A stretch of 64,000 nucleotides of DNA from Azospirillum rugosum (GTDB lineage: Bacteria; Pseudomonadota; Alphaproteobacteria; Azospirillales; Azospirillaceae). The notes below the pieces were generated by a model. The model was not told where the DNA came from and ran no database searches. It worked only from the letters and a program-made list of their open reading frames with translations. Below, piece by piece: positions 1-7,922 of the stretch. Both the position numbers and the translations under genes were made by a program. Position 1 is the first letter of the stretch, and every line of letters begins with the position of its first letter. The DNA lies in the NCBI RefSeq assembly GCF_017876155.1, contig NZ_JAGINP010000014.1, forward strand, positions 124,001 through 188,000. Direction: 5' to 3'.

Positions 1-1135
1 AGAAGTCCGGGTCGCCGTACACGGCGAAGCGCTTGCCGTGCAGGTGGGTGTGGCTGTCGCCGATGGCGTCGACCAGGCGGCCGCGCTCCAGCTTCAGCTC
101 GGCCGGGACCGGCTTGCCCGACAGCTCCGACAGCTTCAGGAGAAGCTCGTCGGTCGCCGCAACACCCATCGGGTAGTTGAACTTGGCGACGTCCTGGCCC
201 TTCTCCTTGATGAACTGCAGGGACTGCGGGGTGCAGTATTCCTGCATGGAGATGGTGGCCTTGGCGTGGACGGCCTCCTTGGTGGCCTCCAGCGTCGTGC
301 CGCCGTCATACATGCGGTACTCGCCGTCCATCGGGGTGTCGAAGTTGTCCGACACGTCCGACAGGATGGTCATGTCGATGCCGAACAGGCCGGCGATACG
401 CTTCAGCTCGCGGTTGTTGCCGACCGCATAGCCGTCGAAGCCCGGGATCAGGTTGATCGACGCGTTCTTCGGGGTGTCGTAGTTCTCCGACGTGCCCCAG
501 AAGTGCGTGAGGACGCCCTTGATCATGTTGTCGTAGCCGACGATGTGGCTGCCGACGAAGGCCGGGGTGTGCGCGAAGGGGACCGGGAAGTCCTGCGGGA
601 CGCTGTCCTTGTTCTTCGCGTTCTGGATGAAGCCCTGCAGGTCGTCGCCGATGACTTCGGCCATGCAGGTGGTCAGCACGGCGATCATCTTCGGCTTGTA
701 CAGCTCGTAGGCGTTCGCCAGGCCGTCGATCATGTTGTTCAGGCCGCCGAACACCGCCGCGTCTTCCGTCATCGACGAGGAGACCGCGGAGTTCGGCTCC
801 TTGAAGTGGCGGGTCAGGTGCGTGCGGTAGTAGGCGACGCAGCCCTGCGAGCCATGGACGAAGGGCAGGGTGCCCTCGAAGCCCTGGGCCGCGAACATCG
901 CGCCGATCGGCTGGCAGGCCTTCGTCGGGTTGATGACGACCGCCTCACGGGCGAAGTTCTTTTCCTTGTACTCTTCCGACTTGGTCCACTCGGAAACCCG
1001 GGCGACCTCCTCGTCGGAGTGGCCGTACTCGAACTCCGCCTTCTTGCGCTCGAACATCTCCTTGTATTCCGGCTGGCGGAACAGCGTGAAGTGGTCGAGA
1101 ACCTTGTCGGCGCTCTGGGAAACGGGGTGGGACAT
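1..1135 (-). CDS. nifK: Nitrogenase MoFe protein beta subunit NifK (N-terminal 378 residues; gene runs off the left edge)
   Basis: This is the beta chain of dinitrogenase, which with NifD forms the alpha2beta2 MoFe protein that carries the P-cluster and reduces N2 in the cytoplasm. Translation of the reverse strand from the ATG at 1135 begins MSHPVSQSADKVLDHF and stays open to base 1. The P-cluster cysteines are visible at C74, C99 and C157, in the contexts NPTKACQP, HGSQGCVAYYRTH and LTTCMAEV. About 140 C-terminal residues of a usual ~520-residue NifK lie outside the window. It follows nifD by 31 bases and is the third gene of the nifHDK operon, so it depends on the sigma-54 promoter upstream of nifH. 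The identification is certain; only the missing end is unknown. Confidence 0.98.
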   Translation of the reverse strand, partial: MSHPVSQSADKVLDHFTLFRQPEYKEMFERKKAEFEYGHSDEEVARVSEWTKSEEYKEKNFAREAVVINPTKACQPIGAMFAAQGFEGTLPFVHGSQGCVAYYRTHLTRHFKEPNSAVSSSMTEDAAVFGGLNNMIDGLANAYELYKPKMIAVLTTCMAEVIGDDLQGFIQNAKNKDSVPQDFPVPFAHTPAFVGSHIVGYDNMIKGVLTHFWGTSENYDTPKNASINLIPGFDGYAVGNNRELKRIAGLFGIDMTILSDVSDNFDTPMDGEYRMYDGGTTLEATKEAVHAKATISMQEYCTPQSLQFIKEKGQDVAKFNYPMGVAATDELLLKLSELSGKPVPAELKLERGRLVDAIGDSHTHLHGKRFAVYGDPDF

Positions 1136-1166
1136 CGTCAATACTCCTATCTTCCAGAGGCCGTGA

Positions 1167-2606
1167 TCAGAACGGAGCCTTCATGATGCCCCAGACGGGG
1201 TTGTTGATCGCCAGGTCCATGTCGCGGGCGAAGATGGCAAAGCCGTCGTAGCCGTGGTACGGGCCGGAGTAATCCCAGCTGTGCATCTGGCGGAAGGGCA
1301 GGCCCATCTTCTGGAAGACGTACTTTTCCTTGATGCCCGACGCGACGAGGTCCGGACGGATCGCCTCGACGAACTTCTCCAGCTCGAACGCGGTGACGTC
1401 GTCGTAGATCAGCGTGCCTTCCTTCACATAGTGCGGCGTGCGCTGATAGTCGTCGTTGTGGGCGAATTCGTAACCCGTGCCGACGATCTCCATGCCCAGG
1501 TCATGGTAGGCGTCGACCACGTGGCGCGGACGCAGGCCGCCGACGTAGATCATGACCTTCTTGCCCTCAAGCCGCGGCTTGTACTTGGCAATGACGGCGT
1601 CGACCATCGGCTGGTACTTGGCGATGACCTTCTCCGCGTTCTCCTTGATCTTGTCGTCGAAGAGAGCGGCGATCTTGCGCAGGGACTCGGCGATCTGCGA
1701 CGGGCCGAAGAAGTTGTATTCCATCCAAGGAATGCCGAACTTCTCTTCCATGTGGCGCGCGATGTAGTTCATCGAGCGGTAGCAGTGGATGAGGTTCACC
1801 TTGGCCTTCGGGGTGTTCTCCAGCTCGGCGAGCGTGCCGTCGCCCGACCACTGGGCAACCACGCGCAGGCCGATCTCTTCCAGCAGGATACGGCTGGCCC
1901 AGGCGTCGCCACCGATGTTGTAGTCACCGATGATGGTGACGTCGTACGGGGTGGAGACGAAGCCTTCCTTCGGCTCGGTCTTCTCGAAGATCCAGTCGCG
2001 GATGGTGTCGTTGGCGATGTGGTGGCCCAGCGACTGGGACACGCCACGGAAGCCTTCGCAGCGCACGGGGATGATCGGCTTGCCGATTTCCGCCGACTTG
2101 GCGCGGGCGACCGCCTCGATGTCGTCGCCGATCAGGCCGATCGGGCATTCCGACTGGATGGAGATGCCGTTGACGAGCGGGAACAGCTCGTTGATCTCCT
2201 CGATCACCTTGTGCAGCTTCTTGTCGCCGCCGAAGACGATGTCCTTCTCCTGGAAGTCGGAGGTGAAGTGCATCGTGCCCCAGCTGTCCACGCCGGTGTC
2301 GCCGACGTAGTAGTTGCGGCGGCCGGACCAGGAATAGTAGCCGCAGCCGACCGGGCCGTGGGAGATGTGGATCATGTCCTTGATCGGACCCCACACCACG
2401 CCCTTCGAACCGGCGTAGGCGCAACCGCGGATGGTCATCACGCCGGGGATCGACTTGATGTTCGACTTGACGCCGCAATCCTTGGCCTCGGCCTCCAGCA
2501 CGTTGATGTGCTTGGCGCGGCGCTTGCGCGACTTTTCGGGATAAGCTTCGAGGACCTTGTCGACGAGACCCTTGACGTCGACGCCTTCGTTCACGGACAG
2601 GCTCAT
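1167..2606 (-). CDS. nifD: Nitrogenase MoFe protein alpha subunit NifD
   Basis: This is the alpha chain of dinitrogenase, which holds the FeMo-cofactor active site and shares the P-cluster with NifK. The 479-residue protein has the P-cluster cysteines C62, C88 and C154, the cofactor ligands C275 (NLIHCYRSMN) and H442 (QMHSWDYSGP), and the cofactor-pocket segment VRCEGFRGVSQSLGHH near residues 181-196. The start at MSLSVNEG was preferred over an in-frame ATG six codons upstream because AGGAG lies nine bases before it and because NifD proteins begin this way. It lies 142 bases downstream of nifH, in a gap that contains a strong palindrome, and 31 bases before nifK. Length and residues are normal for the family. 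Confidence 0.98.
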   Translation of the reverse strand: MSLSVNEGVDVKGLVDKVLEAYPEKSRKRRAKHINVLEAEAKDCGVKSNIKSIPGVMTIRGCAYAGSKGVVWGPIKDMIHISHGPVGCGYYSWSGRRNYYVGDTGVDSWGTMHFTSDFQEKDIVFGGDKKLHKVIEEINELFPLVNGISIQSECPIGLIGDDIEAVARAKSAEIGKPIIPVRCEGFRGVSQSLGHHIANDTIRDWIFEKTEPKEGFVSTPYDVTIIGDYNIGGDAWASRILLEEIGLRVVAQWSGDGTLAELENTPKAKVNLIHCYRSMNYIARHMEEKFGIPWMEYNFFGPSQIAESLRKIAALFDDKIKENAEKVIAKYQPMVDAVIAKYKPRLEGKKVMIYVGGLRPRHVVDAYHDLGMEIVGTGYEFAHNDDYQRTPHYVKEGTLIYDDVTAFELEKFVEAIRPDLVASGIKEKYVFQKMGLPFRQMHSWDYSGPYHGYDGFAIFARDMDLAINNPVWGIMKAPF

Positions 2607-2661
2607 GGTGCCAGTCTCCTGCATGCTCTCATGATCCGCGCCACTTCAGCGCGGGACCGAG

Positions 2662-2713
2662 CCCCCTCTCTCCCACCCCCACGCGGCCTGCGGGGGGTGG
2701 GCTGGGGAGGGGG
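2662..2713. repeat. C/G-rich palindromic repeat between nifH and nifD
   Basis: A run of C/T-rich sequence (CCCCCTCTCTCCCACCCCC) is followed by its near-complement (GGGGGGTGGGCTGGGGAGGG), so the nifHDK transcript can form a long G-C hairpin between nifH and nifD. Related C/G-rich palindromes occur at six other places in the window. By position it could protect the 3' end of a processed nifH message or attenuate read-through into nifDK. That role is inference. Confidence 0.8.
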
Positions 2714-2748
2714 CCAGTTCAGACCTTTGCCCCGATGGGACGCAGGTA

Positions 2749-3636
2749 TCAGGCGCCGGCCTTGGCGGCTTCCTTGGCGGCCAGCTCGGCGAGCTGCTGC
2801 TCTTCCGACTTCATGATGCCGAAGTCCATCAGCATCTCTTCCAGCTCTTCCATGGTGATCGGGGTCGGGATGGTGCCCTTGCCCTTGTTGTTGTGCACCT
2901 TGTTGGCCAGGGCGCGGTATTCCTGGGCCTGCTGGCTGTCCGGCGCGTACTCGATGACGGTCATGCGGCGCAGCTCGGCGTGCTGCACGATGTTGTCGCG
3001 CGGCACGAAGTGGATCAGCTGCGTGCCGAGGCGGGCGGCCAGGGCGGAGGCGAGGTCGATTTCCTTGTCGGTCTGGCGCTCGTTGCAGATCAGGCCGCCG
3101 AGGCGCACGCCGCCGCTGTGGGCGTACTTCAGGATGCCCTTGGCGATGTTGTTGGCGGCGTAGAGCGCCATCATCTCACCGGACATGACGATGTAGATTT
3201 CCTGGGCCTTGTTCTCGCGGATCGGCATCGCGAAGCCGCCGCAGACCACGTCGCCCAGCACGTCGTAGGACACGTAGTCCACGTCGTCGTAGGCGCCGTT
3301 CTCTTCCAGGAAGTTGATCGAGGTGATGACGCCGCGGCCGGCGCAGCCGACGCCCGGCTCCGGACCGCCGGACTCGACGCACTTGATGCCCTTGTAGCCG
3401 ATCTTCAGAACGTCCTCGAGCTCCAGATCCTCGACCGAGCCGGCTTCGGCGGCCAGGTGCAGCACGGTGTCCTGGGCCTTGGCGTGCAGGATCAGGCGGG
3501 TCGAGTCAGCCTTCGGGTCGCAGCCGACGATCAGGATCTTCTGATCCAGCTCGACCAGCGCGGCCAGGGTGTTCTGGGAGGTGGTCGACTTGCCGATACC
3601 GCCCTTACCGTAGAACGCAATCTGGCGCAAAGACAT
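2749..3636 (-). CDS. nifH: Nitrogenase Fe protein (dinitrogenase reductase) NifH
   Basis: The homodimeric Fe protein passes electrons to NifDK at the cost of ATP and also takes part in FeMo-cofactor and P-cluster assembly. The 295-residue protein shows the P-loop GKGGIGKS at residues 10-17 and the [4Fe-4S] ligands C98 and C132. R101 sits in GCAGRGVIT and is the established target of ADP-ribosylation by DraT and de-ribosylation by DraG, both encoded 2-4 kb away on the other strand. AAGGAG lies nine bases before the ATG at 3636. It is the first gene of nifHDK. A -24/-12 promoter (3718-3733) and a NifA-binding palindrome (3803-3818) stand upstream, so expression should need NifA and RpoN. Confidence 0.99.
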   Translation of the reverse strand: MSLRQIAFYGKGGIGKSTTSQNTLAALVELDQKILIVGCDPKADSTRLILHAKAQDTVLHLAAEAGSVEDLELEDVLKIGYKGIKCVESGGPEPGVGCAGRGVITSINFLEENGAYDDVDYVSYDVLGDVVCGGFAMPIRENKAQEIYIVMSGEMMALYAANNIAKGILKYAHSGGVRLGGLICNERQTDKEIDLASALAARLGTQLIHFVPRDNIVQHAELRRMTVIEYAPDSQQAQEYRALANKVHNNKGKGTIPTPITMEELEEMLMDFGIMKSEEQQLAELAAKEAAKAGA

Positions 3637-3717
3637 GGGAGGCTTCTCCTTTGCTTGGGTCTACAGGGTGTCCGTAATTTCGGGGCGGCCAGCCCGCGGC
3701 CGCTTCGACCCTGTATT

Positions 3718-3733
3718 TGCATGCCCCGTGCCA
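3718..3733 (-). promoter_or_regulatory. Sigma-54 (-24/-12) promoter of nifHDK
   Basis: The minus strand reads TGGCACGGGGCATGCA, matching the RpoN consensus TGGCAC-N5-TTGCA at the invariant GG and GC with exact spacing. It lies about 80 bases upstream of the nifH ATG, leaving a leader of normal length. Confidence 0.92.
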
Positions 3734-3802
3734 GATTGCGGGTATTTCTCAAGGCATTGAAAAGAAAGGGAAAACAAGATTGCGGACGATTGTGGTCCCC
3801 AT

Positions 3803-3818
3803 TGTCGCCCCTGTGACA
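3803..3818. promoter_or_regulatory. NifA upstream activator site (TGT-N10-ACA) for nifH
   Basis: TGTCGCCCCTGTGACA is an exact match to the NifA binding palindrome TGT-N10-ACA. Its centre is about 85 bases upstream of the -24 element, the usual distance for activation by DNA looping. Confidence 0.85.
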
Positions 3819-3839
3819 TACCCGACAATCCCCGACAAA

Positions 3840-3858
3840 ACCCGACTTTTTGTCGGGT
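3840..3858 (-). terminator. Stem-loop, possible terminator of the upstream minus-strand gene
   Basis: On the minus strand ACCCGAC and GTCGGGT flank a five-A loop and are followed by TTT. It lies between the end of the unknown gene (4002) and the nifH activator site, where it could stop read-through into nif control DNA. The T-tract is short, so the call is tentative. Confidence 0.45.
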
Positions 3859-3893
3859 CTCTCGCAGTGGGATATGAGGATGGGTCGAAATGC

Positions 3894-3981
3894 GTAGGTC
3901 GGGTGGAGGCGCAGCCGGAACCCAACATCATCGGCGTGGCGTGGCGATGTCGGGTTGCGCCTGCGGCTCCACCCGACCTAC
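3894..3981. repeat. GTAGGTCGGGTGGA-type palindromic intergenic repeat, copy 1
   Basis: The arms GTAGGTCGGGTGGAGGCGCA and TGCGGCTCCACCCGACCTAC are inverted around a short centre containing AACCCAACA and TGTCGGGTT. Related copies lie at 18403-18488 and 54561-54645. Each sits directly beyond the stop codon of an adjacent gene. Confidence 0.85.
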
Positions 3982-4001
3982 GGAGCTAAGGGGTGGTGGC
4001 G

Positions 4002-5339
4002 TCAGGCCGTGCCGTGCTCCAGGGCCTCGCGCGCGACGACGAGGCGCAGGGCCAGCTCCTCCAGCTCCTCCTCGTGGCCCATGTCGTAGAGGAGCTGGGC
4101 CAGCGACTGGCTGCGGGCGAGCAGGCGGCGCGCCTTGGCGACGTCGCAGGGGCGGGCGAGGATGGTCTCGATCAGCCGCTCGCCGGCCAGGCGGGCGAGC
4201 GCGTTGGTGCGGTCGACCAGACGCTGCTCCAGCGTGTCGAGCGTCGCGGGCCGGCCGGCGTGGTCGATGCGCGTGCAGAACTGGTGCAGCGCGCCCAGCT
4301 GGCGCAGCAGGGCCTCGAACAGCAGGTCGCCAAGCTCCCCGCCGTTGGCGGCCTTCCCGACAAGGTCGAACAATGTGTCGGAAAGCCGCCACGCGGCGGA
4401 CAAATAGTCGTTCAGCGCCTTGCGGTCGGCGGGCTCGACGAAGGGGCTGGCCTCCTCGCGGCTTTCCTCCTGGTCGTCCAGGTTGCGCAGCACCACCACC
4501 ACCAGACCGTCCACCGAGGCCAGGGTGGCGAGGCTGGCGTGCAGCGCTTTGATTCCGCGGTCGGCGACGAAGCCCTCCACGCCGTCGGTCGCGCGGCGCA
4601 GAGCGAAGCGGGTCAGCCGGCGCGACTGGTAGACGATATCCTTCAGCGCGGTGGTGGAGCCCAGTGTTTCCAGCACCAGCCGCCGCGTTTCGAAGCGCAG
4701 CAGCGCCTGGGCCAGCGCGTCGATCGTGTTGCTGGGGCCGCTGCCGGGGGCGCCGGGCTCCGCGTCGGGCGCGGCGCGGACCAGCCGGTCGGCGTCGGCG
4801 CGCGCGTCGGCCTCCAGCGCCGCGACCACGGCGACCATCGCGCCGCGCCCGGCCCCGCGCAGCAGCGTGACCAGGGATTTCATCGCCGCCGCCACGTCCA
4901 GTGCGCTGGGCAGCTCGTCCGTGTCCGAATTCTTGCCGTCCACCAGACGGTCGATCAGGTGGTCGCGCAGGCGGGGCAGCAGGACGTCCAGGACGATCGG
5001 CGCGGTCGGGCGCAGCAACGCTTCCAGCAGGCGGCCCTGCGGCTGGCCGATCATGGTCGCCAGCGGGTTGAGCGGCTTGGGCACGAGGCGGGGGCGGTGC
5101 GGTTCCAGCAGGGCCAGAACCTCGTCGGCGCGCATCGGCGTGATGGTGCCGCGCAGCAGGCGGGCCAGCGTCACCGCGTCGCGGGCCTCCCGCGCGCCGC
5201 GCAACGGAGTGGGGGCAGGAGGCGGCGCCGACCGCGGAGCGCCGGGGCGGTGGACGCTTCGTTCCTGTGTCGCGGCGGGTGGAAGCGCAAGCGCCGGGGC
5301 TGCCGCACGGTTGCGCGCCTCCTTGTCCTGCCGCTTCAT
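4002..5339 (-). CDS. Conserved-position protein of unknown function between nifH and draT
   Basis: I do not recognise this 445-residue protein. It is soluble: no signal peptide or membrane segment is visible. The first ~55 residues are rich in Pro, Ala and Arg and look disordered; the rest is Leu/Ala/Arg-rich with acidic patches and reads as almost all helix, with segments such as ALYDMGHEE-like YDMGHEEELEELALRLV at the C-terminus. Only a few cysteines are present and no catalytic motif is obvious. The start at 5339 (MKRQDKEARN) was chosen because AGGA lies eight bases upstream and codon use turns atypical before it. It lies in the same direction as nifH but is separated from it by a hairpin and the nif promoter region, and it is divergent from draT. 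A regulatory or scaffold role near the DraT/DraG switch is only a guess from position. Confidence 0.75.
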   Translation of the reverse strand: MKRQDKEARNRAAAPALALPPAATQERSVHRPGAPRSAPPPAPTPLRGAREARDAVTLARLLRGTITPMRADEVLALLEPHRPRLVPKPLNPLATMIGQPQGRLLEALLRPTAPIVLDVLLPRLRDHLIDRLVDGKNSDTDELPSALDVAAAMKSLVTLLRGAGRGAMVAVVAALEADARADADRLVRAAPDAEPGAPGSGPSNTIDALAQALLRFETRRLVLETLGSTTALKDIVYQSRRLTRFALRRATDGVEGFVADRGIKALHASLATLASVDGLVVVVLRNLDDQEESREEASPFVEPADRKALNDYLSAAWRLSDTLFDLVGKAANGGELGDLLFEALLRQLGALHQFCTRIDHAGRPATLDTLEQRLVDRTNALARLAGERLIETILARPCDVAKARRLLARSQSLAQLLYDMGHEEELEELALRLVVAREALEHGTA

Positions 5340-5593
5340 CGGCCACATCCTGGCGCCTCGTCTTGCGGTGTCTTGGAATTGACCCGTTGAACTATGGTGC
5401 GCCGAGGCTATCCGATCAAACGGATATTTTTCGGATGAGCGGGTTAACTCCGAATATACTTGAAACAGTTTTCGTGTTGTTTCGACTTTCGAAATATCGC
5501 GCGTCCCGCGACCGGGACGCTTGGTCAAAGCCGCCCCTTGGCGGAACCGGCCATTCGGAGTATCCATTTAAAAAGTAAGGCTTTGGGGTTCGA

Positions 5594-6487
5594 ATGGCGG
5601 ACGGGTCGGCAAGCGTTGGGGGCGGCAGCCGGGACGCGAACGGGCGGTTGGTCGATGCGGATTCGCCGCTCGCGCTGCGGGCGCACCGCACCAACCTGCT
5701 GAACGTCGCGGCCGAGGCTCTGTGCACCGAGGATTTCAACGACGCGCCGCGCCGCCTGCGCATCGCCGCCACCCGGAACGAGCACGCCGTGCTGTTCGAG
5801 GCGCTGGACGAAAGCCCCAGCAGCCTGATCGCGGCCGACATCTTCCAGCACTACATGGCCTTCACCTTCGGCCTGAACCCCGACTTCTCGGGTGCCGAGG
5901 GGGCCGACGGCAAGCGGCGCTACCGCGCCAGCTACCTGCGCCTGCTGAAGGGCTGGATGTTCGACAGCAACAATTCGGAAGGCGCGGTGCTGAAGGGCTG
6001 GGTGGAAAGCCGCTTCGGCCTGCTGCCGACCTACCACAAGGAACCGATCCTGCGCTTCGCGTCCGACGCCTGGCGCACCTATGGGGAGGAGAAGCTCTCC
6101 ACCCGCTTCCACAACAACAACATCCACCTGCAGCTCGACCTGATGTACGAGTATTGCCAGTGGTGGATGCGCCGCGGCTGGCCCGACGCGCCCATGCCGT
6201 CGCGCGCCAGCCACATCCGGCTGTACCGTGGCGTGAACAATTTCGAGGAACACCACATCGTCGCGCGCCCGGACAAGCGCACGGCGGTGCTGCGTCTCAA
6301 CAACCTCTGCTCCTTTTCCATCGAGCGCGACATCGCCGGCCAGTTCGGCGACTACATCCTGGAAACCTGGGTGCCGCTCACCAAGGTCGTGTTCTTCCGC
6401 GACATTCTGCCGCGCTATCCTTTCAAGGGCGAGGGGGAATATTTGGTGGTCGGCGGGGACTACAGGGTGGGGGTGTCGCTTCTCTGA
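5594..6487 (+). CDS. draT: NAD(+)--dinitrogen-reductase ADP-D-ribosyltransferase DraT
   Basis: DraT transfers ADP-ribose from NAD+ to Arg101 of one NifH subunit and shuts nitrogenase off in response to ammonium or darkness/anaerobiosis signals. The 297 residues match the family in length. Recognisable segments are the N-terminal LRAHRTNLLNVAAEAL, the central FHNNNIHLQLDLMYEYCQWW, and SHIRLYRGVNNFEEHHIV with its conserved Arg. The C-terminus GEGEYLVVGGDYRV is typical of the ADP-ribosyltransferase fold. It is divergent from the unknown gene at 4002-5339, across an AT-richer 254-base gap that should contain its promoter; no sigma-54 site was found there, in keeping with the known nif-independent expression of draTG. 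draG follows after 28 bases. Confidence 0.95.
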   Translation: MADGSASVGGGSRDANGRLVDADSPLALRAHRTNLLNVAAEALCTEDFNDAPRRLRIAATRNEHAVLFEALDESPSSLIAADIFQHYMAFTFGLNPDFSGAEGADGKRRYRASYLRLLKGWMFDSNNSEGAVLKGWVESRFGLLPTYHKEPILRFASDAWRTYGEEKLSTRFHNNNIHLQLDLMYEYCQWWMRRGWPDAPMPSRASHIRLYRGVNNFEEHHIVARPDKRTAVLRLNNLCSFSIERDIAGQFGDYILETWVPLTKVVFFRDILPRYPFKGEGEYLVVGGDYRVGVSLL

Positions 6488-6515
6488 CAACCGATCGCGG
6501 GACTGAATCCGGCCC

Positions 6516-7409
6516 ATGACCCAACATTCCATACGCTCGCGCGCGCTGGGCGCCTACCTCGGGCTTGCCTGCGGCGACGCTCTGGGCGCCACCGTCGAGT
6601 TCCTGACAAAGGGCGAGATCGCCCACCAGTACGGCGTGCACAAGCACATCAAGGGCGGCGGCTGGCTGAAGCTGCCCGCCGGGGCCGTGACCGACGACAC
6701 GGAGATGTCGCTGCACCTCGGCCGCGCCATCCTGTCCGGCCCGGAGTGGGACGCCAAGCGGGCGGCGGAGGAGTTCGTCGTCTGGCTGAAGGGCATTCCG
6801 GTCGATGTCGGGGACACGACGCGGCGCGGCATCCGCCGCTTCATCATGCACGGCACCCTGTCGGAGCCGGAGAACGAGTATCACGGCGGCAACGGGGCGG
6901 CGATGCGCAACCTGCCGGTGGCGCTGGCGACCCTGGGCGACGACGAGGCCTACGAGCGCTGGACGCTGGAGCAGGCGCACATCACCCACTGCAACGCCCT
7001 GTCGGACTCCGCGACGCTGGCGCTGGGCCACATGGTGCGGCGGCTGGTGATGGGCGGCGGCGTGCGCGACGTGCGCGACGAAAGCAACAAGCTCGTCGAG
7101 AAGCACCGGCAGTTCAAGTTCCAGCCCTACCGCGGGCTGTCGACCGCCTTCATCGTCGATACGATGCAGACGGTGCTGCACTACTATTTCCAGACCGATT
7201 CGGTGGAGTCCTGCATCGTCGAGACGGTGAACCAGGGCGGCGACGCCGACACCACCGGCGCCATCGCCGGCATGCTGGCCGGCGCGACCTATGGGGTGGA
7301 GACCATCCCGCCGCGCTGGCTGCGCAAGCTCGACCGCAAGGTCTACGACGAAATCTGCGCCCAGGTGGACGGGCTGCTCGCCCGCGCCCCGGCGCTCCGC
7401 AAGGGGTGA
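6516..7409 (+). CDS. draG: ADP-ribosyl-[dinitrogen reductase] hydrolase DraG
   Basis: DraG removes ADP-ribose from Arg101 of NifH and so restores nitrogenase activity; its activity is controlled by membrane sequestration with GlnZ and AmtB. The 297-residue protein has the DraG/ARH fold signatures that bind two Mn(II) ions: ACGDALGATVE at residues 19-28, VTDDTEMS at 58-65, and QGGDADTTGAIAGMLAGA near 240-255. It lies 28 bases after draT and 3 bases before the next gene, so the three form an operon. All expected metal-ligand positions are present. Confidence 0.96.
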   Translation: MTQHSIRSRALGAYLGLACGDALGATVEFLTKGEIAHQYGVHKHIKGGGWLKLPAGAVTDDTEMSLHLGRAILSGPEWDAKRAAEEFVVWLKGIPVDVGDTTRRGIRRFIMHGTLSEPENEYHGGNGAAMRNLPVALATLGDDEAYERWTLEQAHITHCNALSDSATLALGHMVRRLVMGGGVRDVRDESNKLVEKHRQFKFQPYRGLSTAFIVDTMQTVLHYYFQTDSVESCIVETVNQGGDADTTGAIAGMLAGATYGVETIPPRWLRKLDRKVYDEICAQVDGLLARAPALRKG

Positions 7410-7412
7410 TCC

Positions 7413-7841
7413 ATGGCAGACGTCATTTTCTTCGAGAAACCCGGCTGCGCCGGCAACGCGCGCCAGAAGAAACTGCTGGCCGAGGCCGGGCACACCGTCC
7501 AGGCCCGCGACCTTTTGTCCGAGCCCTGGACGGCCGCGACTTTGCGCCCCTTCTTCGGCGACCGGCCGGTTGCGGAGTGGTTCAACCGTTCGGCCCCCGC
7601 CGTGAAGAACGGGGAGGTCGATCCGGACGCGCTGGACGAGGCAGCCGCGCTGGCCCTGATGATCAAGACGCCGCTGCTGATCCGCCGCCCGCTGATGCAG
7701 GTGGGCGACCGCCGCGACTGCGGCTTCGAGGCGGAGCGGGTGGACGCCTGGATCGGGCTGGGCGCCGCTGCGCCGGAGGGCAAGCTGGAGGGCTGCGCGC
7801 GTCCTGACATGCCGCCCTGTCCTGCGCCTGCAAAAGGATGA
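7413..7841 (+). CDS. Nitrogenase-associated ArsC/Spx-like protein (third gene of the dra operon)
   Basis: A 142-residue protein of the thioredoxin-fold ArsC/Spx-like group that is found mainly in diazotrophs. The N-terminus VIFFEKPGCAGNARQKKLL carries the ArsC-type loop with one cysteine (C11), and IKTPLLIRRPLMQVGDRRDCGF matches the 'hLIxRPxh' region of ArsC proteins. The tail EGCARPDMPPCPAPAKG is cysteine- and proline-rich. It begins three bases after draG, so it is co-transcribed and probably acts in the same circuit. The arsenate-reductase arginine triad is not clearly preserved, so a reductase role on arsenate is unlikely. Function in nitrogen fixation is inferred from family and context. 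Confidence 0.8.
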   Translation: MADVIFFEKPGCAGNARQKKLLAEAGHTVQARDLLSEPWTAATLRPFFGDRPVAEWFNRSAPAVKNGEVDPDALDEAAALALMIKTPLLIRRPLMQVGDRRDCGFEAERVDAWIGLGAAAPEGKLEGCARPDMPPCPAPAKG

Positions 7842-7922
7842 CGGAACCCTGCCGGTTGTCGTAGGTTTGCCCCCGACGTGTCGAAAACCTGACACTGCAT
7901 TTCCGGGAAGGGGAGCCGACCC

